From assembly GCF_014805625.2 (NCBI RefSeq), contig NW_023998431.1, positions 3,025,804 to 3,089,803 of the forward strand: a stretch of 64,000 bases of DNA. Direction: 5' to 3'. This document shows, piece by piece, positions 23,861-37,880 of this stretch (positions within the stretch are counted from its first letter, which is position 1; each line of letters begins with the position of its first letter). Source of the stretch: Glossina fuscipes. Lineage: Eukaryota > Arthropoda > Insecta > Diptera > Glossinidae. The notes under the pieces were generated by a model. The model was not told where the DNA came from and did not search any database. It saw nothing but the letters and a program-made list of their open reading frames with translations. The position numbers were made by a program, and so were the translations under genes.

Positions 23861-26800
23861 CCAAACAAATTGGAAGAAATGAATATCTGCGACAAGGAGC
23901 AGATGGGTAAAGAACATGCTCTTCATTCATTGGTGCGTTGCAGAAGCAAGAAAAACCAAAGTTGATTCCTACTATTCTGTTTTAAGTTAGAGTATCTCGT
24001 TATTGGTTAGAGAATAGCGATGAAAAGTGTTATGAATAGTAGTACTTCCGATTTATTTATTTTTATTTTTTTGTAATTGATTTATAAATAAAAATTATTA
24101 TTTCGATAAAAAAAAATATATAATTTTGTATCATTTAGTTAATTAGCTGCCATTTGAACGGCGTACCTTGAAAAGCATATGGTTGAGAATTATGTATGGC
24201 TTTCGTCAGTCGAAATTAATTTCAAAAAATAATGAAAAAATATGGGGCAACTTTGGGGTTTTTTTGTTTGCAATAATACAATCAATAACAAAATCATACA
24301 AACGTAAAATTATATAAAATTTTTGACGAAACAAAGTGAAATAAAATAATTTCATGTAATTCGCATCATTTTTATGTTTTGATTTGTTTGAAATGGGACA
24401 TTGAAGTCCAATTTTTAATACATATCAATTTATTTTTATATAAATGAAAGCCATCTTAAAGCGGTTTTAGTCTTTATATCTTTTGTTTAAACACAATTAA
24501 ATTTAAACGTGCAGAAAATATACCGGTTTATATTTCCACGCTCATTTGCGTCAACTGGGCGGCGACGACCGAAACGTTGACACACGCCGTCATCAAAATA
24601 GATTTGCCTTGATTCAGGAAATCAAAAGATTACTTCCATAATTTCTACTTGGTCGCAGACCTTATGAATAAAATATTTATAGGCAAAAACGTATGCGTAT
24701 GTAGATTAAGTCACCATTCCATTCTGGCTGTGGGGCCTTTTCAATTTATGACACATTCACACAAAGTAAGGGCAAAACGGATCACTGGAGACATGTAGGT
24801 TTTTCTTATGCCGTCACTCACTCCAATTGTTCCTGAAACACGCGCGAGGCTTATGCAGAAATTTACATGTAACAATATATGTACGTATATTTTAATATAC
24901 GTTGTTGACTATTGCATACAATCATTTATTTTCACATTTTCGTAAGAGGATTTGAAGCGTCACGCAGAGACCCGCAACGTCTTATAAGATTCCTTTTCCG
25001 CTAATCTCGATGTTCTTTTAAATTGTAAATAACATAATGCGAGGAAAGAAAGCATTCTGCCTAAAGATGTATATGATTCTCAATATTATTTGGTTATTCA
25101 ATAATAAAATTTTACTTACCTTTGTTTTGTTCTATTTAGGAAAATGGATTAGGCCTGTTGGCGATCAGACAAATACATAAGTTTTTATTATTATTTGTTG
25201 CTCTTTTACGCTTTATCAATGCCAGCGGCGGTATACGATGATGTAAGGAAAGAGTCACAGTTGACTAATTTGACAAACGGAGTAAAAAGGAAAAAAAAGA
25301 ATTAATTTAAATACCTTTCACAAATTTAAAAGTTTTATTTTGGTTCACTTGTTTATAGGTAAACAAAATACAGCTGTTTTCTCTTATAAATACAGGAAAA
25401 GTTCGAAACTTGAAAATGAACCCTATTTAACACCGTACATAATTAGTATGCCATAGTATTCTTATCATTGTAATGTATTGTGAGAGAGTTGTCGGGTAAG
25501 CCGCTGGCAACGCTAAGGTAACGAACTCCTGCTTTATCTCTCTCTTGCTTGTTCTCTGTTTCGCTTGACAAGTGTGCCGGCGCCGTCGCTTTGTCTATAT
25601 ATAAGTATAAATTAAAAATTAAACTAAGAATTGAACATATATGACACAAAATGAAATAAGTGAAATCGATATTATGCCAAAATATTACAAGAATAATATT
25701 AAATTATTTCTTAATTATTTGCCAAGATGGTAGAGAATTGAAAGGGAGAACAGTAATGACAACTGAAAGTAGATAATTATTAAATTTATTCCTTTTTAAG
25801 TTCATAATCTTAACAACATTTTAAATTCTCGACATGAAAATGGAAACTGATTACAACTTTGATTATTGAGCTCTCGTCACATCCAGAAATTTCTTTTGTT
25901 TGCGAAAATGGCTTGAAGAAAATTTTTCTTTTAAGCTTTTAGGCCCCTCGAATAAATGTCGGGCGTGTTTGGATGTGGGTTAATATTGAAAATGGACGAA
26001 ATTGGCGTAAGGATACGCTTACAATACAAAGTAATCCGGAACCAATTGTGTCTTCAATACCATAAAAATTTTATATGGGGTTTTATCTGCAGACGTTTCA
26101 TGGGCTCTTGTCGATGAACTGCAGTTCAAAAGGCAATTGAAGCCTTGTGTTAGTGGAGTAATTCCCTTGCTTTTTTTAACTTTATATATTTATTTATATA
26201 TTCATTCGAGCCCTAGGATTATATTCTGGTATCACGAAGAAACTAATCATAAGAAAACGTCTCGACGTCAGTTTTATTGTAAAATAAGCTCCGAAAACAA
26301 GAAAGAAAATATATTTTGCGACCTCTCTAAGATATCGCTCAGAATCACTGATGGAGTCATTCATAGAGCAAATTTATGACTATCCATCTATCTAAGAGCA
26401 TTCTGGTTTGATGGCAAGTTTCATTTGATCAGCCTTTTCTTAATGGATGATCGATCCATCAATAAAAGTCATAGAGAAAATAAAATAAAAACTATATGAA
26501 TTCTCTTCTTTCTACAAGAATGTTTCTTCATTATTCGTCGATAGTTTACTTTAAACGGTCTGATTGGCATACACTTCAATGTATGCAGTCAGACTTTTGT
26601 TTTGATGGGAAATGCAGTTCTGAAGTTTATTTATTATATTTTTAGCTCATGAAATTAAAGAAAAATCCCAAATACTGAAAAATTGCGGTTGACACCTCTT
26701 ACACACAGACGACTCTAAATCTAGCCAAATGACAATTGGGTATCTAATCATAATGGTTTATTGGAAAATGAGCAAGCTGATCGTCGGCAAAATCTGCTGC

Positions 26801-27284
26801 TTTCACACTTCTAATTATGGACGATATCATGGAAAAGTTGGACATTCAAAGATACGTTGGATGTCAAGTTGAAGAGAATATTATTGTCTACTGGCAGCTG
26901 CTGTAACTAAAGGTGACTTACTTATACCAAGAACTATACATGCCACAGCAACAGTCCGCCGTGAAGTTAAATGGCAATAGTGGAGGTTGCCAGTGGCAAC
27001 AAACACACGATGTAAGGCTGAAATGAGTAGAGCTTTTGAAAAGGCTTAACGACAATCTCGCTGTCTAACTTTTAACTTGCCCAACCCGAAAGGCAAGAGC
27101 TTACGATACCTCCATGAAGTAGAGTTTTGATCAGTCGGACATATGTTTATCTCGATTTCGATCGTCCTATATCCGATAGATGAAAAAAAATTCAAATTAT
27201 AAGCAACATTTGATTATACTTCTAAGGGCCAAAAGAGATCAAGCAGCTAACAGAGGCCGTTATTAATGGAAGAAATTGTACATT
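23861..27284. other. Gene-poor intergenic DNA
   Basis: No gene supported; only short frames without domains. The stretch 26700-27130 has somewhat more balanced composition (for example ACAGCAACAGTCCGCCGTGA) and may be old transposon sequence, but translation gave nothing I recognise. Confidence 0.45.
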
Positions 27285-27515
27285 TGAATGAAATCCAACA
27301 GTTATGCTAGACATATCTGACATATCTACTGACGATAGTATTTTTGAACCAGTTCGTAAGAACCGTCGATGCTTGTTATCAAGTAGTATCAATATTTATA
27401 TGTCATATATACTTATGGACTGAATGTTCACTGTTCACTAATTTTAATTTGTTTTTTACAATGAAAATGAATGGTTTGTGTCTTATATATAAGTAAGATG
27501 GATTTCATTATTACT
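27285..27515 (+). repeat. Dispersed repeat family C, copy 1
   Basis: Aligns by eye with 42470-42660. Shared words in order: TTTGAATGAAA, CTAGACATAT, GACATATCTACTGA, CAATGAAAATGAATGG, GTCTTAT and ATGGATTTCATTATTA. Confidence 0.65.
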
Positions 27516-29804
27516 TTGGAAAAATATTTAGGACTTTTTTACATAAATTTCTAAGGACCGCATTTACCATGTACAAAAAGGATTGAGTACATTAAAAATC
27601 TTAGAATAGAATCTCCCACTCGAGGACACTATTCATCATGCGCGATCAATTGCCATTACAATTTCATTTCGTTCATTGTTTCTTCAACTTGGCATTTGCT
27701 TACTCAACATACTTAATATACACAAAACCTAAATAAAATGTTCTGAAGTGTATTAAAAATTAATCAATTCATTTTTCGCATCATTTTTCCAATAAAAAGT
27801 TTAATACTAGTTTAAATAGTAGGGTTTTAATGAATGAAAGGAGAGCTTATATTCCTAGGACAGGGGGAAGCATTTAAATTATAAACTTTTCATAAAATAG
27901 AAGACAAATGTAGTATAAATGTTATAGATATTATTCATATACATTCATATATACATATAATGTACAAAATTTATAAATTGGAAAAATATATTAAATTTAC
28001 AAATTGAATGTGCCTTTTAGAGGTGGGAATATAAGCGAAAATTCATTGCGTTTTACAGACATATACTACTCTTTAAATCGTTGCTGATTAACACTTATTT
28101 GCAAATAGCCCGCGCATTCTTGTTAACATCACTGATATTGACAGGCAAGTCTAAGCAAAAATACTTAAAGCTTACACAATGGTGACGTTAAGCGTTGTCC
28201 GTGACTCTCGAACTGTCGAATCAAAATTGATTGTGCATATTTAAATGTAAATGACTATATAACTTGTGTCACATTTTCTCTTTTTTTTCAATTTGTTGGG
28301 AACGTTTGAAGAAGAGCATTCCATATATAGGCCTATATCTCCCGTAACAGTGTTGCAATTTCTTACGCAATAAATTCACACTCTTCAAAATTTTTTAGTT
28401 ATTTCGAATTATTTGATGAATCTTTTCTCAAATTTTTAATTTTATTGACTTATTGGCTTTTTAATACTTAATGGTGACGAAATGTAATATTTCCCTCTAG
28501 TTGAGTTATATGCTGAAGTTGGTTATGTTCTCGCCAACGACAGCATACAAACGGTGGCAAACATTTAAAATTTGTGGGCGAGTTAACAAAACAAAACAAA
28601 ATCATATGGTGGTTTATATTGCAAGCACAATATAATTTTATGGTGATCATATGCATTTTTATAAAAAAAAAGAGTACAAATTAACCTAAAGTATATAACC
28701 ATCTATTTCTATATAATGGATACATGTGTAAAATATATCAAAATAAAATTAATTAATTAAAGGTAACGCAAGCAGCAAAATGAACCAGATGTTGAAAAAA
28801 TAAGACATCAACTATATATATATATATATATATCTGTATATATAAAACATAAAGTGGATTTGAGACAAATTATATTAGAAACATATATATTTTTAAAGCA
28901 TCATTCCTATTATTATGACCCAAATAATTACTAATTAATTATAAATATTATATTATTATCAGAAATAAATAGGGTTGTCTTCTCTTTTCAAGAAATCACT
29001 TCTTTTGTCATTCTTTCGTCTTTTGCTTTAAAACATCATTTGTCAAAGAAATTTTTCACTTTATCAATATTATGATTCCTCTTAATCGTTTATATAAAAA
29101 AATGTTAGCCGTACGATTTTGCTTTGTGTTCAACTGGTTTTGCATAGCTCGCAATCGCGCACAACGCATAGCGCACGCATTATGCTTGCACTTAATTCTT
29201 TCTTGCTTTCAATACATGGTGAGCAAAATATGTTCAATTGCAAAAAATTAAAATGCTCCTTATAAATCAAGTAAGTAAGTAAAGAAGTTGAATATTACTT
29301 TCGCAAAAACAGCTGAAAACGAAAGCGACACTTAAATTTTTCACATACGATTACCCTGCTGTAACTTATTTTACTCAAAATAGGCAACACAAACTTTCCG
29401 TATTCCTGCCTATCAAATAAAGTAAATTAATGCAAATACTTGGTTTTATTAAATTCAAAAGACCGCCTCTAATTTTTTTTTCTCTACTTTTATCCATTAA
29501 ATATTTTTAATCAACAAAAGCGTAAATTCTATTTATATGGATTAAGTTTCAATAGTCTTTAAAAAAGAACATTCTAAGTGCTTTTCTGAATTATCAACAA
29601 AGATAATCTAAAAATTTGCGGTTGAACAATAAATTAATAAATTAATTTCTTTATTTTATATAAAAACATTAAAAATAAAACTTATGTAATTTTCTAAATA
29701 AATTTTCATTTCTCTGCAATATTTATTTAAACACACATCCAATTTATTTGCATATTATGTATCAATAATTTGCAAATTTGATAAATTAAACCAATATCAC
29801 GGTG
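27516..29804. other. AT-rich intergenic DNA
   Basis: No gene recognised. A TA microsatellite lies at 28812-28833. Confidence 0.5.
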
Positions 29805-30700
29805 CTGTTATAAAATAACCTACAATAATGGGTGGGCGCGGTTGATTTTTTTTATTTTGAAAATAGAATGTACCTTACGAGTAAGAAGCCAACAACCCGA
29901 AGAGCATAGGTATTCACAGTTTTTGTTGCGTAGACGTGCGAGCGTTTTAGGCGCGCCTTTTAACAGGTTTTAGTTATTTTCAAATACTTTGGCGAATTTG
30001 TAGGTGATATTTTAATTTTTGCGAATTGCAGAATGATCACCACAGGTATTACGCAGTTGCGCAGACGTAAAAACGGACAGACAGACGGACAGACATGTTT
30101 AGGTTCACCCTGAATTTGAAACTGGTTAAGAATTTATGTACTTTATGGGTTTTTTTTTTGCTTCTGTCCGTTATAAGGGTATTAAAAAACTAATAAAAAT
30201 TTTGATACTTTTTAATTTTCGGTAGGCGCAGTCAATTTTCCTTATTTTTGCATAGGCATTAGTGCGTAACCCACACAATTTACGTTCACATTTTTGTAGA
30301 TTTATCCCCTTTAGTTTGTGAGTAATGAATAAAAACAAATTATTTATCTTTTTTGGAAAACCAAGGTGTATACTGTTTACGTGGTTCTGTGGACGCGTTC
30401 TTCGATCAATTTGGCCCATCTTCAATACCAATTTGCGTCCAAGCACTTCCAAAGATTTTACCGAATTTGAAGGCGAGAGCTTCATGACAGATGGATATGT
30501 TTAAATTGATTCACAATTTGATACTAATGGAAAATATATGTACTTTGTAGAGTCTCTGAAGCTTCCTTTTGAGCGTCGCAAACATTTGGAAAAAATGAAC
30601 ACAACCCTGATCGTTTGGAAATGGGAAAAAAAGTCTGGGGAAACGTACTTCAGATATAGTATTATTGATCGAAGGGAATTTTTACGTACTTTCTGATCCA
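29805..30700 (+). repeat. Dispersed repeat family A, head-to-tail pair
   Basis: Two successive units. The first has GGGTGGGCGCGGTTGATTTT (29829), CACAGTTTTTGTTGCGTAGA and GGACAGACAGACGGACAGAC (30073). The second restarts at about 30198 with TTCGGTAGGCGCAGTCAATT and ends with AGAGTCTCTGAAGCTTCCTT (about 30548). Confidence 0.6.
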
Positions 30701-31147
30701 TACTATGTTACGATAAGTTTTTTTTTTTATGTGCCCAAGAGAGTAACACAATATTATTTAAAATAAGTTTACAAAATTGACTAGACAATATACGAAACAT
30801 GTTGTTTAGAACTAGACCACGTTTCGGTTTGTTATTTTCACATTGATTTAATTTTTCCGCGAATTTGTAAAAATTATATTATAGCAACTTGTAGGTATTG
30901 GTGTTTTTAATATGTGGATATTGTGTATATACCCACACGTATACGAATGTATACACAACGAGTTAGCGTTGCTTAACGAAGAACAGGGATAGAATATGTT
31001 GATGAGAGAGATAAACAAATACAGTTAACAACGGTAGATGCGGCTTTTTCTTTTTTTTTTTTTTTTATAGAATTAATTTAAAGGAAATTTGTCAATTGTT
31101 GAAAATAATTTATTTTATATTTTATTAAAAAAAGAGAAACCTAAAAT

Positions 31148-34100
31148 ATGCGTGAAGGTGGCGAATATTCAGCAGTTGAAAATACTACAAATTATAAAGC
31201 AATACAGTGAGTGTGTTCATCCCAGCAAAGTTATCGCACAAATTATATGGCATAGATAATCATTTACTTTCCTTAGTTGTGAGAAGATTCCCGAATTATT
31301 TTTGGATAAATTAGTGGCGAAAAAGCATTTTAGTAAATTCGGCAAAATCAACAGATTTATATTGAGGCCAAAACGTTTCAGTTGCACGGTGGAATATGAG
31401 AATGAAGAGGATGCAAAATCTTCGGTTTTGGAAGCCGGCAATTTTAACGGCGTTGAATTTATAGTAAATTATGCCGCCCATGAAGTCGCTCATGTTCAAA
31501 ATACTGAAGAATGGGTAGATCCTGAGGTCCAAGCTGAACTTGAAGCCATGGGCTCTGGTCCAAATTACTCTAATATAAATCGTACAAATAAAACTATGGC
31601 TCTTAGTAGAGCAACTACGCTAACCAAACCTATTACAACTAGTATCATTAAGCCAATCAAATCAAGCCAAAGCAACGAAGCAATAGGGTTCGACGATGAT
31701 GTACCACAAATAGATTGCAGTGAATTAGAAGCTATATTGAAAAAACCGGCTTTAACGAATGAAGATAAATATCGTGTTTTAGAGGCGAGGGACAAATTGA
31801 TAAGACTAGCTAACGTTAGACAAACAGATATCAAAAAAGCGGTGGCTACTCGTGGCACTTGCCCAGATATGTGCCCTGAAAAGGAGAGGTTAATGCGAGA
31901 TTTTCAACGCCAGGTAAAACATTAAATTTTGTTTGCCGTTAAAGAAACATTTTTCTCAGAAAATGCTTTTAGGTATCATCTTTTGAATGGGCTGATGAAG
32001 ACGAAGATCCCAAAACTACGATTTCCCATCGTAAAGCCATTAAAGAATATTCACGCAGTAGTGCTGATCAAGAATTTCCTTTAGCTCATGAATTGCGCTC
32101 TGAATCGGTCTTGCAGATGACTATGTTATATTTAATGCATCGCATTATGGATTTATGTGAAGATCCCCATATTTCTTTAGGTGATTGGTTCCACTTCGTT
32201 TGGGATCGTACGCGTTCTATACGTAAAGACATCACCCAACAAGAATTATGCTCTTTAGAAGCCGTAGAATTGGTAGAGCAATGCGCTCGTTTTCATATAC
32301 ATTGCGCAGCCCGACTCGTCGCCGAAGAGGTTGTCGTATTCGATAAAAAAATCAATGCCGAAAATCTTACCAAGTGTTTACAAACGCTCAAGTATATGTA
32401 TCACGATTTACGTTTGAAAGGTATACAATGTCCACGCGAGGCTGAGTTTCGTAGCTATGTGATTATGTTAAATTTGGCCGATTCCAATTTTCTTTGGGAA
32501 TTAAGACAACTGCCAGTACATATTCAAAAAGCTGAAGAAATAAAAAATGCAATTGCTTTCTGTAGCGCTTTGCAAACTGATAATTATGTACGATTTTTTG
32601 CCATGATTAAATCAGATCAAATTTCATACCTTAGCGCCTGCATATTACTGGGTTATTTTAATAAATTACGCTTACGAGCCATGGAGGTCATTATTAAATC
32701 ACATAAATCTCATAAAGCGAAGGTGTTTCTACCAATATCCTATCTACAAAGAATACTAGCTTTTGAAGATGAAAATGCAACAATTAGTTTTCTTCATTAT
32801 CTTGGCTGGCAGTGTAAAAAGGAAGAAGAAGGAGTATTTTTGCAACGCATAAATAAACCAGATGTGGAACATGTTATGGATAGGGCTTTAAAGGTGAATA
32901 AAAATCCTTCTGTTTTCCTTCCCTTGTTGTAATAATTTATTTTCTTCATGCAGTTGGTAGAATCTAAGCGGTTGGTCAGTGTGGGCGAATGTATTTCTGG
33001 CCATCCTTTAAATTCAGCGGAGTTATTTGAGAATCATCAGCCTCATAACAGTTTTGATCCAAATGGCTTTCTAACATCCGAGGCTTGGACGGCCGAGGAT
33101 CAATTGAAAGGGGATTTTATTAAAAATAGGACGACATTCCACTTAACTAATCCAAAAATCACGCAAGACATACTGAAAACGTCAGCATTAAAATCTTCCA
33201 CAGACGGCAAACTATTCAAAATTCCCTTTTCAACGCCACCAATATCACCGAAGCAACACAGACAACAGCAACACAAATCCATATTTCCCAACTCCGTTGC
33301 TCAGTCAAATCAAAATACATCCCCTGCGTTGGGATTTCAACTTGAAAGTAATAATGAAAACTTTCAAAGACCTTCTTCAATTGACAGCAGCAAGTTTGTT
33401 TTTAAAGTCAGCCCTGAAAAAGTAGCCGTAGCACATACAAGCATATTTGATCAACCAAAGCCTACAGAGAAAATTTTTGGATCGTTGACCAAGGATACGA
33501 AAGGAGCTTATAAGATGCATAATATATTTCAACACTTTAAACCAGAGGACAATTCATTGCCGTCCCGTTCATTTGAAGAATTCACTACCACTAATTTCGT
33601 GACCCATAAGACTGAGGAACAATTAAAGTTTGAAGAGATGGAACGGCATAAGCAGGAGTTGGAAAAGGTTCAAATTTTGCAACAGAAGAAATTAGAAGAA
33701 GAACGCCAAAAACTGGAACACAAAATGAAAATCGTAGAAGAGCGGAGAAATAGACAATTAAAGGAAAAAGAAGAAGAACGTAAAAGAGAACAAGAACGGA
33801 AGCAACTTAAATTAATAAGAGAAGTGATAGACCAGGCTTCGGAGCAACATCAGGAATCAATTGTCAATGAGATCGTGGAAACTCTGGTAAAGGAAGTGGC
33901 TTCCGACGAATTGCAAAAGTATATTAGTTTAAATAAAACTGCTCTTCAAGAACTCAATTTTCTCTTTGAAGAACTTGTATTTAATATTACCGAAGAAGTG
34001 GCCTGTGAAGAGTACGCAGTAATATGTTGTGATCAATTACTTTTAAAGAAATACTTTTGCCGCTGGCTTAAATATTCGCACAGAGAAAAAGAGCAACGTA

Positions 34101-36106
34101 AACTTTTGGATAATACTCCTTTATGGGTGACTAGCGACAGCCGAGCTCAGTGTACTGAGAAAGTGAGTCATCCCAGTCAAAAGCAAAATATGGAAATGAT
34201 CAAAAGATATCGTTTGGGTATGTCCTGCGATTTTAAACAACTTCTATGGTCTGATTACTACTGGCCACATGATCGTCTAAATCTATTTGCATTAGTAGGA
34301 CAAAATTTATTAATCCAGACGCCGACGTTGGGTCCGTCTGGGGTCTTACCTTCTATCAAATATTTTAAGCTGCTTATAAGTTTACCTAGCGACGACGAGG
34401 AATTACCGGGTTTTGAAACGTTTTGCAATAGATGGCTTATAAAACATATTCAAGGAACACAAACCGAAAGTGGACCATTTGTGCATGGTATTCAGCATAA
34501 TATAGCTTTGTGTGTAAGAAAGTTAAGCGGCATTGAAGCTTTCAATGAACAAGGTGATCCCAGTAAGGAAGAGGCCAATCACAATGACGGTATCATCTTC
34601 TTTGTAAGTGGAATAAACTTGCGCTATTCCTCTCGTAAAAGATTACAGCACTTATTACAACTAGCGAAAAATTATAAACATGTACCATTAGCCATAATGG
34701 CTTATAACTGTGAAAATTATGATAAATTTAGCTTAGAGCAACACTTAGAACTGCAACGCTTTGTGGAAGAAGGCCTCATAGCTAATTATAAATGCTTCGG
34801 TTGTCAGTTAACCTGCCGAGAATTCAGTTTTCGTCATTTATTTGCGAAAGCCATAAATTTCATTACATACGATACGTACAAAACGAATAACAACGACGTG
34901 GAAGCATTGGCTGAGCAAAAGTTATTAACGTTTTTGGAGAGTTGTTTAGGGGAAGAAATATGGCGAAGATGGCTCGATTCTTCAAAGAAAAATCCAATAT
35001 TTTATAAAATCTGCTCTATGCCAGAACATGTAATTGGAGTTTTTAATAAAGCCGTTGAACATTTGGAACATATAACTCAAGAGGATCTAATCGAAATGCC
35101 AGAATTTCCCAGTGAATTGAAAGAGTTTGTACCCGAACGACCGAATAATTCCGATATACCATTGGGTTTGGAATACTTCCCGGACAACTGGAAGGACTCA
35201 CAACGTTTAACTGTAATAAAAGAGGTATTAGAAAGGATTCGTTTGCCTACAAGAATGAAAACATTTCCTAAAGATATAAATGCAGTGGATGTTCAAGTTT
35301 GGCTCTTAAGTTACACCTCCGAATGTCTACCGGAGGAGGATGATTATTATATTATTGAAATCGCTCATCGCGCCATAGGGGAACTTTACAACCAACTTAA
35401 TTACATGAATGTACAAAAAATTGATTTTGAAAGTTTGCAGATGCTTAATTTCTTACAAATTTTGAAACCCATAGCACACGCTCGTATTAATTCCGTCTTA
35501 AAAAAGTTAAAAAAGGAACAATTGTCGTCACCTGTCATCTATTTACGCAATGATTTAGAAAATTATCAAATTTTACCGTGGTGGCTAAATTATCAGGCTT
35601 TAAGTCAAGTGACCGTAAATCAAATATCAGTACCTGAAGAAAATCTCCCCGTAAAAAATAACGAAAGATGTGAAATTTCAATGAATGAGGTTAATGCCAT
35701 TATAGAAACGGCCGAAAAAGTCACACAAAAACTTGAAGAGAACTTACAAGCTGCTAAAATGCAAAAGAAAAGTTCCCATTATTCAAATAATACGACGAAT
35801 ATAGAGCGTTATCTCGATAAGACATGTTACCAGTTCGAATTAACAAAGAAAACTTTAGAGTTGGATAGATCGTATGTGCAGAAAATAAACCAAGATGTTG
35901 ATGAATCAATAGAAGAGGTAGTAACACAAGCTCTTAGCTCTCCTAAGGGAAGGAAGCGCAAAATCAGTGAAAATCCCGATGATATGAAAATTGTAATTGA
36001 TAAGGCTATGGATTTAATAAAACAAATGGATTGCTTAGAAGAAAAGAAGAAACGTTTGCGTACCTCGTCGTCGTTGCGCGGCGGATGCGGCCAGTTTCAC
36101 CAATGA
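31148..36106 (+). CDS. xmas: Xmas/GANP, SAC3-domain subunit of the TREX-2 mRNA export complex
   Basis: Four coding exons: 31148-31206, 31277-31913, 31973-32893 and 32954-36106, giving 1589 residues. All junctions are GT-AG and keep frame (introns of 70, 59 and 60 bases). Xmas scaffolds TREX-2 (with ENY2, PCID2 and centrin-type partners) at nuclear pores for mRNA export. Visible domains: an RRM-like N-terminus (about 22-95; LDKLVAKKHFSKFGKI), the SAC3/GANP domain from about 211 (GTCPDMCPEKERLMRDFQRQ) to about 525, a charged coiled coil (about 764-827), a CID region expected to bind ENY2 (about 828-915), and a GANP C-terminal MCM3AP-like region around 1085 (DGIIFFVSGINLRYSSRKR). Start chosen at 31148 because exon 1 splices in phase into IPELFLDKLV, as expected for the RRM start. 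The protein is complete with no breaks; it is somewhat longer than I remember for Drosophila. Confidence 0.93.
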
Positions 36107-37017
36107 ACGACAAAAATTATTACAATTACATTTCTACGTTGTTTTATATTAAGGTAGTGTTGTAATATTTTATTTTCATTTTTTATATTTAAGTATTTTA
36201 TTTTCAAGCCGTTTGCAGGAGTATTATTATTATAATTTTTTTTTTCTTTTTTTAATTTGTTGAAAGTAACATTTGTATCTATTTGCGAAAAGTTTTCTCA
36301 AATTTTGATATGAATTTTTTTCGCTGTAATATTCTAAATATTTTTACTTTCAAAGGATGAAAATGAACAGAAATATAAAATGAGAAACAAATAAGTCTAA
36401 GGACGATCCAAAAGCGTGACATATTGACTTTTTTTGTTTACATATATGGTTTGGGTCCGTTGGGTCTGATAAGACCAATATGTCCAGTAGCCTGTAAAAA
36501 CCTTTTACTATTTGTTACCTTAATTTTTTTATTTATTTTTTTTTTTTTTGCCTTTTTTTAATCTTAACATTATCATTATAATTGATTTAAACAGAAAAAA
36601 ATCCAAACACTAAAGTCTTAAAGCCTTAACATGCGTCTGAGTTTATCGGCTTTATTGGAGACTCTACCGTACTTGAGTTCATGACCATTGAGTTGTTAGC
36701 CAGTTAGTCAATGTCCTTTGCCTCTATTCGACCACTTATTTTCTTAAGGTGGTTGGTTGTTGAGTTTGTCTTTGTTATGGATTATTCTGTTTTAAATTGA
36801 TCGTTATTGATTGTGGTATTTTTTCAATTTTTTCTGCTTATTAAGTTATATACTGAAGTTATGTTATATGTATTAATCAACACCATAAAAACTGTCTGTA
36901 ATCATGTCTAGATTTAAAATGAAGAGCTTTTCAAATTTTGATTTCGCCTATGCAATGAGATCAACCCTGCGTATTATTTCGTGCATATACTCTTTAACGT
37001 TGAATTCGTGTTTTATT
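36107..37017. other. Downstream region of xmas, no gene
   Basis: AT-rich with long T runs. No canonical AATAAA within the first few hundred bases; AATAAG near 36390 is a possible weak poly(A) signal. Confidence 0.4.
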
Positions 37018-37880
37018 ATACCCTACACCACTTGTGGTACAAGGCGAATTAAATTAGCGCCGACGTATGTAATATGTAAAAGAGCTTAAAAGAGACACAG
37101 CTTTTATTATATCGATTCAGAATCGTAACCCGAATTGATCGAAGCCTGTCTGTCCGTCTGATGTCTGTCCATGTAAATTTGTGTTCAAGCTACAGCTCGC
37201 AATTCTTAAGACATTTTAATGAAATTTATTACAGTGACATCCTATGACCCAAAGACGATCATTGTTGAAAGTGGTTCCTGTCGGTGTACTTTTTTAATCA
37301 ATTCCCACATACCACCTTATTCCGAAAAGCTGTTATATAAAAAAAAAAATTCAAAACTTAACGTCAAAAGTGGGTAAGTAGTAGTATTTTGGCATTCGAC
37401 CGGCTGGGGCAATTTTTGAATCCCCTCTCAGATAATGAAAACTAAAGTCCATGCGACGAAAAGGTATAATTTTCAATCCTTCTTGACAAAAATCATATCA
37501 TAATAGTAATTTAACATAAAAAAAGTAACTGCACCAAACTTGGACCATCTTGGCTTATTTTTTCAATACTAGTCAAATAAGAATTTTCACGAAAATTGAT
37601 ACTTTGTAATTGGTAATGAAAATTGACCCATAACAGCAATTTCATACAAAAATTAACTCTACAGGATTGGGCCCACCTACGCCTATTTTTGGATCATGCC
37701 CTATGTAAGGATTAAATTTGTACTACATTAGGTTGCGTTTTGGGCCCGCTTCCCCATGATGTCGCACTTGAAAAATATGCCTTTATATAGAAACAAGATA
37801 TAACTGTTGTGTTCTATAATAAAAATAGGAATTGTGTTAAACAATGTGGTGTAGGGTATTGAATGGCCAATCTTGCCCGA
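37018..37880 (+). repeat. Dispersed repeat family B, complete copy
   Basis: Perfect 14-base inverted repeats: ATACCCTACACCAC at 37018-37031 and its reverse complement at 37846-37859. The interior has GAAGCCTGTCTGTCCGTCTG, CATGTAAATTTGTGTTCAAG and GACCCAAAGACGATC, words shared with the copies at 44.0, 46.4, 49.2, 54.5 and 61.2 kb. Similarity to other copies runs about 20 bases past the right inverted repeat (TGCCCGACTATAATGTT), so the true end may lie outside it. No coding capacity. Confidence 0.75.

Noticed and set aside
37018..37859. A clean Tc1/mariner-type MITE with TA target duplication
   Set aside because: The inverted ends are real, but similarity between copies continues past them, so the TA boundary is not established.
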